Source: Phlebiopsis flavidoalba (lineage: Eukaryota; Basidiomycota; Agaricomycetes; Polyporales; Phanerochaetaceae). From it: 64,000 bases of DNA. The stretch lies in NCBI GenBank assembly GCA_035772785.1, contig JAOCPU010000003.1, positions 434,001 through 498,000 of the forward strand, written 5' to 3'. The first letter of the stretch is position 1; the number at the start of each line of letters is the position of its first letter. The notes under the pieces were generated by a model. That model had not been told where the DNA came from, searched no databases, and was given only the letters and a program-made list of their open reading frames with translations. This document shows, piece after piece, positions 12,951 through 23,959 of this stretch. A program made the position numbers and the translations under genes.

Positions 12951-14263
12951 CGAGGACGAGGATGCTTTCGTTAGGCAGTGGTTGCGGGTTGGTGGGCCGC
13001 TGCTCCTGCTCTTTATCCATCTTCGCTAGTAGTTGACGGGACGCGGAAATGGCAAAATGATGGGTGGCACGTTGATGGGACAAAGGGACTCGTTGTCCGG
13101 TGGTCGAAGGCAGCGGACGGAGGTGGTGAGATACAACTTGCAAAGGTTACGCCACGCGCAAAGGCGGAAAGCCACAACATTTTTGAGGTTGACAGAAAAC
13201 CAATGAGGAGAATTCGGACAAGTACGATGACCAGACCCGCTGTCAAGGCCAGTCAGCCCTGGTGTCCGCCCCTTGTGGGCTGACCACGTTCCATGCCCGC
13301 GACTCCTTTGTTGGCGGACAACTATGCATCTCGGGTTTAAGCAGCTTCGCACGCAGATCTCACGTCATTGACCCCGATGCGCTTATTTTTTGCATCAATC
13401 TTTGGCTGACAACAATAGCTGGGGCCACTACTGTACACGCTCTCAGCCGAGCCACGTGAGATGCATTGGGCGTACATACAACAGCAAGCCGAGGTCAAGC
13501 GTTTTCTACGAGGACGGGCCACAGTAGCAGGCCACAAAATTGCGGGAGAAGCGCGAGATCCGCAGCTCCTAGTCGTCCTTGGCCGGCGGAGGACCACAGG
13601 GTTGCAGCATGCGCTGGAACGGAGTTAGGGGCTCATCCTGGGCCGCATTTGCGCACGACACGCACCTCAGCCATCTCGTACTTAATCCTACCAATTGCTT
13701 GGCCGTCTGCAATGGCTAAGTAAGAAGCCAGCGTTGGGTGTCCGACAATCGACGACAAAGTGTCACGTCTGTGTTGATGGGTCAACCACGATCACTGTAA
13801 GACGAGGAAATCATCAATGTGTTCCACTCAATATATGATGCATATACTCACTATTTCGTCAGGTCAGCGTGTCCTGAACATCGGGGAGTAGGCACGGAAG
13901 GGTGAATAGCGTGATGTAAAGCGTAGCCCCGTTCCGGTATAACGTAAGCGCTTGCACTGGTTCAATGACAGCACATGAGCGATGTCGCGAGAGACCATCA
14001 TATTCTCCACTCACAGTGCTCGAGTTGCGTGTTAGCAGTGTAGCGAAGTTCGGAAGACTACAGACATGTTTAGAAGGTAAGACTCAGGAGGGGATGGTGG
14101 ACGCACCATCGCAAGCTGTTTGGGATGCAAGCGCTTGGCACACTTCTTTCCTCATTCCTGTCACCGAGCCGGCACCAAGCTGAGCGAGTCCTGGAAAACA
14201 GTCTACTGCAAAGGCACTGGAAAACCCATAATCTCCTCTTCTGCACGTTAGACCCTTCACGTC
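12951..14263. other. intergenic, no recognised gene
   Basis: Divergent interval between the methyltransferase (-) and LRP1/C1D (+). Short GC-rich open frames overlap on both strands, but none resembles a known family. It probably includes both promoters. Confidence 0.4.
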
Positions 14264-15440
14264 ATGAGTGCGAGCACTAGCAAGGTCTCTGCCAAGATCT
14301 CTGCTCTGGACGTCTCTCTCGATGAACTAGAAGCAAACTGGGAGCCTCTATTCGCTCAATCACTCCCAGAGTCTGTTGTCGGCCTGTATTCGAGAAGATA
14401 CAACAAGCAAAACTGCAAGTCGTCATACCTACCTAGATGTACGACTTGGTCTTCAGTAAGTCACTCGTCGTGCTGTATGCTGCAAAGGACGTCTCACGCG
14501 ACTTCCACGAAGTTTATTTGAAGACAAAGGGGATCGACCCTAAGACACACCCAGTCATGGCGAACTCGTACGTTCATATCTCTCTCATGCAAAAAACTTC
14601 GTCATGACCGAAATGTCGACAGGGACCGTGTGCGCAAATACTTTGACAAAATAAAATCCGCAGAAGACCCAGCTAAGAGTATATGCCCGATGTCTGGAGG
14701 TCCTAGTACCAGGTCCCTGACGAAGTGGGAACTATAGGACGATTTGCATGTCGACACAGGCGTGGCTATCGATTCATGGTCAAACATCGCGATTTTGTGT
14801 GCCCTCAAACACAATTCACTCGACCTCATGGCCAAGACGAGGAGTGTCGCCGCTACAGAGAGCAATGTTCGGAGTGCCGCCGAAGGTTACTAGTAAAAAT
14901 GATCGCTCGGGAACAGTACCAGCAGGAGATAAAAGATACTTGGGCAGTGAAGAAGAAGAAATAGTTGTATGTGTACCGATTTGGAGGTCATAGACGATTG
15001 CAGGCTTTGATTGATTGTCAGAGCGGCCGTGCTGTGACGGTGAGACGTCAATAAAAGGGAAGGGCAAAGGAAGGGCTGTGGATAGATAGCGAAGGATAAA
15101 GAGCGCTGCTTGTGGGACAAAAGCGAAGAAATGACCGCGAGCAGATCACATTTGCTGGTAAGCAAACTATAGTAGCTCTTGTGCATGTGGTCTCACGCAA
15201 TCAAGCTACGTACGTGACTAGGTTACGGAGACGAGCCAAAGGCGGCGAACCCACTTTCAAAGTAGTCCAAAACTTCTCCTATGCTAGCGACCTCGACACG
15301 CCAGGAACGTCAAGATCTGGGACGAAAGCCGCAGCTGGCACTTGGATCCTGCATCAAGACCAAGAAACGATGCTGCCCAGAAGAAAGCCCGCAAGAAGGC
15401 GAAACAGGCTTGGCAGTCCCCGTCATGTGCCGCGTGCTAG
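14264..15440 (+). CDS. LRP1: Exosome cofactor LRP1/Rrp47 (C1D, Sas10/Utp3/C1D family)
   Basis: Nuclear RNA-binding cofactor of the exosome-associated exonuclease Rrp6, acting in rRNA, snRNA and snoRNA 3' processing. The N-terminus starts at an ATG at 14264: LDVSLDELEANWEPLFAQSL, then PESVVGL, the conserved helical domain. It continues as IQQAKLQVVIP, MYDLVF, IYLKTKGIDPKTHPVM and RVRKYFDKIKSAEDPAK, all C1D-family hallmarks. A likely 57-nt intron is at 14456-14512 (GTAAGT...AAG), and another runs from about 14572 to 14621. The C-terminal region is acidic then basic, ending in NDAAQKKARKKAKQ before a TAG at 15438-15440, as in other fungal LRP1. Defects: one base off in VVGL, an in-frame TAG in PYLMYDL near 14432, and shifts in the tail. 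No second candidate family fits. Confidence 0.86.
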
Positions 15441-16357
15441 TAATGGCTCGTGATGGCCAACCTATTCTCCATCGATCTAACTCCTCGAACGACTGAGTGC
15501 CGACTCTAAGGGTACATGTAGCCTGCCGATCCGACTAACTCTGCCACTATACCAGAGAGAAGGGCGTCCGATGCTCTTCGCATGATTAGCTGTTGGATTG
15601 AACCGTCTCCTGGAGCCTAGCGAACGCTGAGACGGGTACCGCTCGCGCTGTTTCAAGAATCCAGTAGTCCGGAAATGTGGCGCTAGCATCCGTGTGTATG
15701 TTGCTCAATATGTACATTTTGTTTGGCCCGTTATATGTTTCGAACGTGTTTGTCGTTCCGGTCCATGAAATGACTCGAAATGATATAGTGGCACATTCCA
15801 GTTGAGGGAATAGTAAGTGATGGCATGTCTCGGACGGGTGGACGTGTTTTGTCCCTCTTGTGACTCTGATCGACGCTGCGACTTACCCAGTGTGGTCTGC
15901 TGGGTGCTGGACTATTACTTGAGAGAGTATTGTACCATGATCACGTACTTTGTTTCTAGTGCTCATACCGCACCGGCCTAGTCGAACGTTGGCTTGACTC
16001 ACGACCTCGTTGTCCTCCGTCTGCCAGTGACTGCCTCCCGCCTCTGTACTCCTAGCCTTGCCTTCTGCTTCCGACCATAACGTTATCGCTGACCGGTCTC
16101 GTCCTGATCTCCCCTTTCTCACTTCTCGTTCCCCATATGAGTACCGCGCACAAAACGACCATCGATAACGCCCTCGCAGAACTAAAACCCGCCTTCTTCG
16201 ATTTTGATTCTCATGAATACGTTTTTCATAGCCGCTTTCCCTCCTCGAGGAACCCGCGAGGGGGTCCTTAAATCCACCCATATCTACCTCCACCTCCAAC
16301 TTCGCGCGTTTGCGCCGGCCCCTAACAACCCTCTGCTGTCTGCAGCAATCATGCGAT
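15441..16357. other. intergenic, no recognised gene
   Basis: Interval between LRP1 and the F-box gene on the same strand. I see no coding similarity. The part just before 16350 is pyrimidine-rich, as expected for a fungal promoter or 5' UTR. Confidence 0.4.
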
Positions 16358-19300
16358 ATGGTACCAGAGCTCTCCTCGAGTCAAGGGCAAGGCGAGCCGC
16401 GCTTCCAGGCAAGTCCGAGTCCCATGTCTATCCCCCTTGCAGAGGCCTTGCTGTATGAGCCAGATGTCTTTTCCATGTCGTTTCGCATCTGGCTCTTCCT
16501 CGAGCTCGAGTACGACTCCAATTCCATCTTCTCTTATCCAGAATGCACAAGCAATGCGCACTGACGAGCGACGTCAACGCTATCGTCGAAGTCCCATAGA
16601 GTGCTGAGCTCGGTGGGCCGCCACATGTCGGCGGCAAAAGGGCAAGAGTCAGGGAGTTCCCCTCCCACCCTCCGCCGCTCTCGTTCTCGCCACACTCAAT
16701 TCTCATACGGAGTCCACTCGATTCCTGGCCGTCTCTCGCTGGGCCGTGTCGTACGGCTCGGTTGGTGCTCCTCGCTGTGTGCAGAGCAGTCAACCCCGGA
16801 TCGCTTCCGCCCCCGCGGGGCGACTTTTCGAGCCCCCCGACAGTGCTCCGGCAACTCCATCTCCCGCATCTTGCGTGCTCTCCCGCGTCAGCTGCCCCCC
16901 TCGGTCGCCGGGACCATTTCCAATGTGTCGCTGCAGGTCACTGTCGACCCCATCGCTTCCAAAGATGAAGGCAAAGTTCGCAGGGACGAAGAATGCTCCC
17001 GGAACGCTGGCCCGTAAAGCTCCTCTTCAAGAAGAGCCCCGCCGAGTAGCCCCCGACCCGCCTCTGCAGACTTCACCAGTGCCGTTATTGACCCTACCGT
17101 CTCGCCAGGCTTTCTTGACTTGGAGTACACAGGTCAGGGGAATTGTCTCATACCATGGTCCCGCGACATGCACGCTCGGAGCCTCCTGGCCTCGCCGGTG
17201 GGTCGAGACGAGTACAGTCTGGGGAACGGTCGATTCGCAGTCCATCCGACGAGCTTCTTCCGCCTCGTGGAGCCCGCCATGCCGCGCACCAAAGGCCGCT
17301 CCTATTCTTCTCCGCTACCCCTTCCCTCCCTCGCCTTTGATATCGTCCCGCTCGAACCAGCGGACATCTTTGCCCACCCACCCGAGGATGTCGTTCCATC
17401 CTATTTCGACGAGTGGCTTCCAAAGGAGATAAAACTACACATCTTCGGCTTCCTCCTAGACTTGTGCGAGATTGAGTTTTGAGAAACGCGTCGCCAGTGG
17501 CAAGTGGACGGCCCACAAAGCATCATCCTCACGGAACAAATGGACGGGCAGAAACAAAGGCGTCCGAGAGCTGTTCAGGCTGAGCAGGGTTCGTATCCCC
17601 CACCATGCTGCATGATGGCCCAGCTTGAATGACCGTTCGTCATTCTAGGTCTCGCACTCAGTGTGGGCGGCATCTCGTGTTCGACGGACCAGCTTGTGGG
17701 CGAGGCTCGACTTGCGCGCATTTCCGACAGATCCCCGCGGGTGTTGGCTCAGCATCGCGCAGACCGCGGGAGGCTTCGTGCGCGGCCTCGACCTATCTGG
17801 CCATGGCGCCCTCAGTCCAGCTGCGCACTTCCATCGACGTTTCACAGTATCTGCGCCAGGCCACACTACGCCCCGCGGAGGTCATCTGCGAACACAAACC
17901 TCACGTATATGAACCTGCAGGGCTTGCTATGCACCTCACCCCTCGCTCGCCTCCATCAATCCTTATTCGACGGTCTCCTTTCCTGGAGAAGCTATATCTG
18001 CGCGGGCAGTCGGCAGTGACCAGCGCGAACATGCGACGTTCTAGCAGTTATGCCCGAAATTGGTCGTACTCGATGCTTTCCCAGGTGTTCGCTACCTGAT
18101 CGGCAGAGGGGATCCGTATGATCTGTGTAGCCATGAAGGCTTTGGAGCGCAATGAGACCCTCCGCTGAAGGAGCCTCGATGCTCTCGGGTATTCGTGGGC
18201 GTCAACGACGACGAATGATGACCTCCTTAGGGCCGTGCGGATCTCTCACCTTGAAGTTCTTGACCTCAGTTACACCACAGCACACAACTCTGCGGTGGAA
18301 GCGTTCGTGTCTTGCACAGATGGAAGAGGCGCACTGATCAAGATTCCTGAGTGGTTGTGCTCGCTCAACGCGCGAGAAGCGGGACGTGACTCTTCTAGCT
18401 CGGACACGATACTGGCGACGAGTGACTAAGCTGCGACATTCTCAACAACCTTTCATATTACTGCGTCCTACTCACTGATCATGCCTGTTCGCACCTCGTC
18501 GCACACGCCGTGCCTCAAGCTCGAATTTCTCGAGTTGGGGGGGTATAGGACCCGAGATCCGCGGACGACGAGGCGTCCTGCATCTTGCTTTTTTGAGGCA
18601 CGACCACCATATATCCGCCGCCTCGACCTGGAGGACGCGACGGAAATTACTGACGCCGTCCTCACAGCGCTTTGTACCCCTGTAGACACCCCCGAAGCCC
18701 ACTCCTGACCCAGGAGGGTCCCTCCACACCCTAGACGCCGACCGCGCCCAGATGCCAGGCCCACGCACTCGAGGCAACGTCGTGGCTTCGTCCTACGCCA
18801 ACGTCCGAGAGCGACGCCCACTCTGTCACAGGACGCTATGTCCGCGGGTTGCCCCGACCTGCGCGTGTCGAGGCCGACAAACCGCGGCTCACGGTGGCCT
18901 CGCACTCGCGAGGCCGTGCACAGGCGCTCGCTGCCGCGGGCGGGAAACGACGGGGTTACGCGCGCGTCGTCGCGCTGGTTTTGTGGACTGCCGCGCGGTC
19001 GGCGAGCACGCGGTTTGAAAGGAGCTCGTACGTTGCGCAACACGACGCCCGCGGCGGGGTGCGGTGGCGCGCGCACGCAGGGCGTCGCTCGGCTCGCGTT
19101 TCTCGACGGCGCGCGACGAGGAAGGGGCTCGGAGCGGGTTCGGCCAGGACGAGTGCGATCCGCGCGCGGGTTCGTCGTGAAGACGTTTTACTTCGTGGCA
19201 AGACCGTTCCCGACGCGAGTCCAAGCGCCGCGCGGGAGAAGAAGCGGCTGTCGGGCGCGCGGCGGGGTGCGAACGCGTCGGCGGGCAGTACGGGGTCCGA

Positions 19301-19427
19301 GGCGGTCTCGTTGTCGGGAGGACGCGCGCGCTGGTGGTCGCCGAGCGGACGCAGATCTTCAGCGCCGAATACGCCCTCGCTGCTGGACAACGCTGAGCGC
19401 AATGGAGAGGGCTGTACTATCATGTAG
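16358..19427 (+). CDS. F-box/leucine-rich-repeat protein with C-terminal CaaX box
   Basis: Probable substrate receptor of an SCF ubiquitin ligase. A Ser/Pro-rich N-terminus (16358-17330) leads to SYFDEWLPKEIKLHIFGFLL (17398-17457), an F-box that would bind Skp1, followed by basic residues GKWTAHK. RNI-type leucine-rich repeats follow: HLEVLDLSYTTAHN (about 18247), LKLEFLELGG (about 18510), PPYIRRLDLEDATEITDAVL (18605-18665), then repeats in GC-rich, frame-shifted sequence to about 19000. The end is basic and Ser-rich (RARWWSPSGRRSS, then SLLDNAER) and finishes GCTIM with TAG at 19425-19427, so the last four residues CTIM form a prenylation motif. The start is uncertain; ATG 16358 opens MVPELSSSQG. 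Introns and indels interrupt the frame between about 17470 and 19000. It resembles Fbxl2-like proteins, but orthology is not shown. Confidence 0.8.
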
Positions 19428-19945
19428 ACGACTCACAGGTGATGTATCATATTGTAATTATTATTCGCTGACACTGTACCGTTTGTTGTATTCTTCCCGT
19501 GTAAACCGTGTACTCTGACCCCAAACGTAGATCTTCTTCCTGATGTTGTATGTATGTACTTGTAACTATCCGTCGTGGTCTCCCTTCATCTTACGAATGA
19601 TATTCTGATCGTCAACTACACCCGTGTCACCCGTGCGCGCTCGCGCGTTCTCGCGAAGTGTCAAGGGAATTGAAATTAGAATATAATACAGCAGCATAGA
19701 ACGACCTATGGGAAGCAGAAGCAGTGACAAGCAATGAGATGTGGACGAGTCGCGAATAACATAGCACACGACGAAGGACCTGAAAATGTTCGTCAAGATT
19801 ATGGAGACGGGAGCAGCGGCCGCGAGGGAAGGGGCTGCACGCCAGGACGGTGTTTCTCGGGGGAAAAGAACGGGGTATACGAGCGCGAAGCACAGGGCCA
19901 GACGCGTCCGGGGCACGAATGATGACGCAAAAGGGATGGTCACGT
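19428..19945. other. convergent 3' region, no gene
   Basis: Lies between the stop of the F-box gene (+) and the stop of the HMG/YABBY-like gene (-). The AT-rich stretch just after 19427 (TATTGTAATTATTATTC) is consistent with a 3' UTR. No further gene was seen. Confidence 0.4.
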
Positions 19946-20283
19946 TCAGGCCTTTTCCTTTTGCTTGTTCCAGTTCTCGATGACCATCTTGAATCTGGGG
20001 AAGCATGATGTGATGTGAGAAGGCGCAGATGCACGACGAGCAACGGCAGACGCACCGCTCCTTGTTGTTGAGGTCAGGCTGCTCCTCCTTGAGACGGGCG
20101 GTCTCGGTCTGCATGAACTTGTTGAACGGCGTGAGCTTCTTCCTGCCGGCCGAGGAAGAGCGGCCTGAGAGCGCGTTGCAAAGTGAGCCGGGCGCGCGCA
20201 GAGGGGGTGGAGACAGGGGTGCTCACGTTTCTTGGCCTGCGCAGACGCGCCGTTGGATGGTTTACATGTGTCGTGTTGACCAT
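19946..20283 (-). CDS. Small HMG/YABBY-like DNA-binding protein
   Basis: Short basic protein whose C-terminal half matches the HMG-like part of the YABBY domain found in small fungal nuclear proteins. The exon at 20056-20164 encodes SAGRKKLTPFNKFMQTE then ARLKEEQPDLNNKE. The intron at 19995-20055 (61 nt, GTGCGT...CCCCAG) joins in frame to the last exon 19946-19994, FKMVIENWNKQKEKA and TGA. A second intron, 20165-20226 (62 nt, GTGAGC...TCTCAG), separates the 5' exon, which ends KPSNGASAQAKK. The ATG at 20281-20283 is one base out of frame with that exon, so either a base is wrong or the true start differs. Likely role is chromatin or transcription-related DNA binding, inferred from the fold only. 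Confidence 0.76.
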
Positions 20284-21039
20284 GGGTGGGAGCGACTTCG
20301 CTGGGGCGGGTCGGCGAACGTAGTCAGGAACGGCTTCGGCGCGCCGGGGCAACAGTGCGACGGGGGTACACAGGATGGCTCGAGAAGTGTGGTTCCAGGG
20401 ACGGGACACACACGGCGGGGAGCATTGGGGGCTGGTGGGGAGGGTGGGGGAAAGGAGGCGGGATGCCGGTTGCAGAGGGAGGTGGGCTTATTATAGGGGG
20501 GGGGCCATAAGCGCAACGGTCAGAGGACCGTGACAGTCGCATTAGGCCAAATGCGAAGGTGGCGGGCGGTCTGTTCTGCCGGGGGAGGGGGAATCATACC
20601 CGTCATCAGCGCCCCCCGGCACCGCTGGGAGACAGAGGAGATAGTCCGTGTCTGGCCCAGCAGGGGCCACGCGGGTGCGTCCGGTGTCGGCCTGCGGGAC
20701 TGGCCAAACAAACGCGTCGCGTCGTGCGTCAACGGCACTTGGCAAAACAGAGCCCAGAGACTCGGAACCGCCGGCGTGACCACGGGGGGGGGGGAGGCAG
20801 TGAGTGCCAGATATCTGCCATATGGTGTCGTCTATATTCCATCCAAGTTCCATGGGCAGAAAAACAAAGCAGTCACAACCCTGATACCGGGCACGCTCCG
20901 CGCTGTCCACTGCTGCCGTGGCCAAGCCCCCTTCTCCCCCAGAGGGGGACTCGTGCCACGCAAGGCTTCTCGCCGCTCACAATCGCCCTTCGTCTCCACC
21001 GGAGGGGGGGAGTATCTTCCGGCCTGGCCGCGAACCGAC
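20284..21039. other. GC-rich spacer with long G runs, no gene assigned
   Basis: Upstream of the small HMG/YABBY-like gene and at the 3' end of VPS33. Open frames exist in several registers because the DNA is GC-rich with few stops, but none is recognisable. A run of 10 or more G lies near 20786-20795, and other G runs are near 20493. Confidence 0.35.
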
Positions 21040-23959
21040 CTCAGGCAATGTGCCGTCACCGAGTCCGATAGAAAAAGTCGCGTGAAACACAACACCGGAG
21101 TCATATTCCGACGTTCTGTCGCCAACCACCGGTTCAGGCTCGGTGCGAGTCTCCGTATAGCGTGGACATCCTCTCAGGAAGAAACAAAACCGCCGAGTCG
21201 TCGTCGTCTGCTGCTTTCGGGGGAGCACTATCCGCCGGCGGCATCGGCGAAGAGGGAACGTGGAACACCGCGTCAGCACAACGCTCGACACCGTGAGATC
21301 CAAAGGGAGAGCACAACGCAAACTCAGTGGTCCGCCAAACCGACAGCCCAAGCGCGTCCTGGAGTCCGGGCACACCCTGCACAATGTCTGCCGGCCGTCG
21401 ACCCGGGATGGCCCGCGACACGACAGGCCTCGGGGGAAGCCACTTCCATTCCCCGATCGGTGACACGCACCTTGGGCGCCTCGCTCCCGTCCCGCTGCAT
21501 CATGCCCCCCGCGCGTCCCTCTAAGCCGGCGACCTTCTTGTGTCCGCTTCTCACTCAAACCTGCGTGTTGCTCAGCACGTCGCCGGCCCCCTTCTGCGCG
21601 GACGCACCACGAGCAGCAACGCTGATCGTCGCAAAGCCCTTAGTTACACATATCTTGATTGTCGGTTCTCGAGCTCTTTTCGAGAAAGCGGTCCGCGCGA
21701 TTCTTCGATCATCAGAGGCCGCAGCTGACTTGCGGAGGGACGTATAACGGAAACTTGGACTGCGTCGACTGAAAGCGAGGTTTATACGCCGGGAGCGGGT
21801 TTTGGGCACAGAGGAATGGACAATGGGGAGGCGACGCTAATTGCGAACAATGAGTAGCCAGTGGTGGAGATTACTTGTAGCCCATATTTTTCTCGTGACT
21901 TATGTGTGAAAGCGTGTTTAGCAAGAGTTCAAGTTCAGCAGCGAAATGGGTCTTACGTTGGCCTGCATTAAGTTCGCGTCCGTTTTTTTGATTGTTCAAT
22001 CTTATGGAGGGGTCTTGGCTTTAATGCTGCCTTATGCACAGGGAAATTGGATGATGCATCGCAAGACACGCATCCTGCAACACGATCTGCATGTCCGCGC
22101 CTGTAGCGATGAGGGGGTGGTTGCATTCATATGTCCGATATCTGCCCATTGACATCTAAGAGCTACGCCAGTACATCTAAGATTCATGGATGCGGAGCCG
22201 AATCCCAAGGTCAATAGAAGGAAGTGCAGCGCACTCTGACTGTATCTCCAGTGATTATGTTGAAAATGTCCGTGCGTGTTTTGGGGGACGAGCATCTCAG
22301 ATAGTCCAGTGTCTAGAAGCAATGAGAGCTTAATCCATCAGTTCGCATTCCGGACTCACGTAGTCGAAGGGACTGAATGTTCAGTCTGGAGCCCACCAAG
22401 CCTTGCCAACAAAGTCCTTCAATTGAGCTACTGTGTCTTCGCTTGATGGCCTGAGCTTTTCAAATAACCATGAGCATGGGTATACTCGCAGAGCAATCAG
22501 GACAATACCTTGTAGTCCTCATCCAGCACCCGCCTCGCCACCTGGTTCAGCTTCTTGGCCTACTGCTGAGAAATTCAATCACGAAGTTCAGCAAAGAGCG
22601 GGTCTGTGGAGGTCGTTAGGTGATGCTGTTTCTTCTTCTTCTCCTTCGTTATAGACGTGGTCTTTGAGGAGCGGCGGCAGTCGGGGCTGAGCCAGACGGC
22701 TGGTTCGGTGCGACTGGAGGGTTCAGCAGGGATACAGGAAGCTCAACTTGGTCGCACTCCGCTAGAGAGCTCGAGGTGAGAGTTCTTCAGGTAGGTGCGA
22801 GGCGCTAATAGCAGCTTACAGGTTCTTCAGGCCATAAGCTCGTCTATTAAACCCTCGTAATGTGAGTTGTGTGAGTAAGGGAGAGACCATGTCGACCTTT
22901 CGATCTTATAATTATCAGCGAGTCGATTTTTTCGGAAGTGGCTCCTAGAAGGCTGTCAGGGGACTATCGAGAGTTGATGTCTGTAGATTCTTTGACAACA
23001 GGTTTGCTAGTCGCTGCTCGTTAGGTCACCGGGATCAAAACAAGTCCATATATGCGCACCGATGCGTAATCTCCCTTGGCTACTATCCGCGGGAGATGCC
23101 GTACGGTAGGTTTTGTATTTTCATGAGAGCCATGCATCGAATTGTATATGACAGTCTCATCTCCGTCCTACGTTGTGATTTTTAGCGTATGCGTTAAGCG
23201 GAAAACAAAACCCGTACCGCCCACAGTTCCCTAAAGGCGGTATCGTGCTCGAGGGGGATACAACATCCTCAGCGATGGGTATAAATTGCAGGTTATAAGA
23301 GGATATTGTTTATGTCGCCCAAAACGCCTTCTTCCTCAAGAATGCGAGCGACGAGTGTAGATGTCCGCGGAACCAAGAAAAGGGTATAGTTATGTTTCTG
23401 AGACTCTCGAGCAGTGGTGCCGTTTGTTATCTGATCTTGCGCAATGTCCAGGGAGGGCCTTCTGCAACGCGAACGGGTGCACTCACCGCTATAAGTCCTG
23501 ACATAGCTGATATTGGGGCGACACAGATACACGATGTTGTGTAGTGGTGTAAGCAGATAGCGGGCGTTGCCGCTCTCGAGCCAGAACATCTTGTCCACAC
23601 CATGATGCTGCGACGCTTACACGGTCAGGATTTACTGTAGACGACAATGTATGACGCGTGGGTAGGCGTACCTTGAAAGGGACACTTCCGTCACCAGACC
23701 GAGCGGCCCTGCCAGCGCATTGTCTAAAAAAGTGTCTTTTACGCCGTTTCACCTGCGGCCGTAATATCTGGTGTGAGCATCGTGATCTGCGCTCATGGTG
23801 CGAGGAACGCACCGAGTTCAACGCATCCACGAGGGCTTTTCGCGCGAGCTCCTTGAGGACAGACACGTCCAGAGGTTTCTCCTCTTCCTTCTGAGGACGA
23901 GGAGTGGAGGGTACTTCCGGCGTCGTGTTCTAGGTCGACGCGACGGACGCAGCAGCCAT
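21040..23959 (-). CDS. VPS33: VPS33, Sec1/Munc18-family tethering subunit (frame broken)
   Basis: SM-family protein of the HOPS/CORVET tethering complexes, chaperoning SNARE pairing at endosome and vacuole. From an ATG at 23959 the minus strand reads MAAASVAST, a stop, then KPLDVSVLKELARKALVDAL. KTLVLD, LAGPLGLVTEVSL and HHGVDKMFWLE follow (23760-23570), then NIVYLCRPNISYVRT. Next are ESQKHNYTLFLVPRTSTLVA and RILEEEGVLGDIN near 23400-23300. Further down are KKKKQHHLTTSTDPLFAELR (about 22640), TVAQLKDFVGKLGGL (about 22420), TGLSEMLVP, GADMQIVL, GSIKAKT, and close to the end DIVQG and FFL.GC.YTE (about 21400-21150). Order and content match Vps33 across about 600 residues. Besides introns there are many indels and a stop at codon 10. 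The 3' end is approximate. Confidence 0.87.

Noticed and set aside
17588..17604. GGTTCGTATCC, similar to a tRNA B box
   Set aside because: It lies within the F-box gene after FRLSR and fits an intron donor region. No cloverleaf can be drawn.
18468..19224. Long open frames on the minus strand opposite the F-box gene
   Set aside because: GC-rich DNA with few stops. The plus strand carries the LRR motifs and the CTIM end.
20530..21747. 405-codon plus-strand open frame, the longest in the window
   Set aside because: It is antisense to the VPS33 C-terminal motifs, is of low-complexity GC-rich composition, and resembles no protein.
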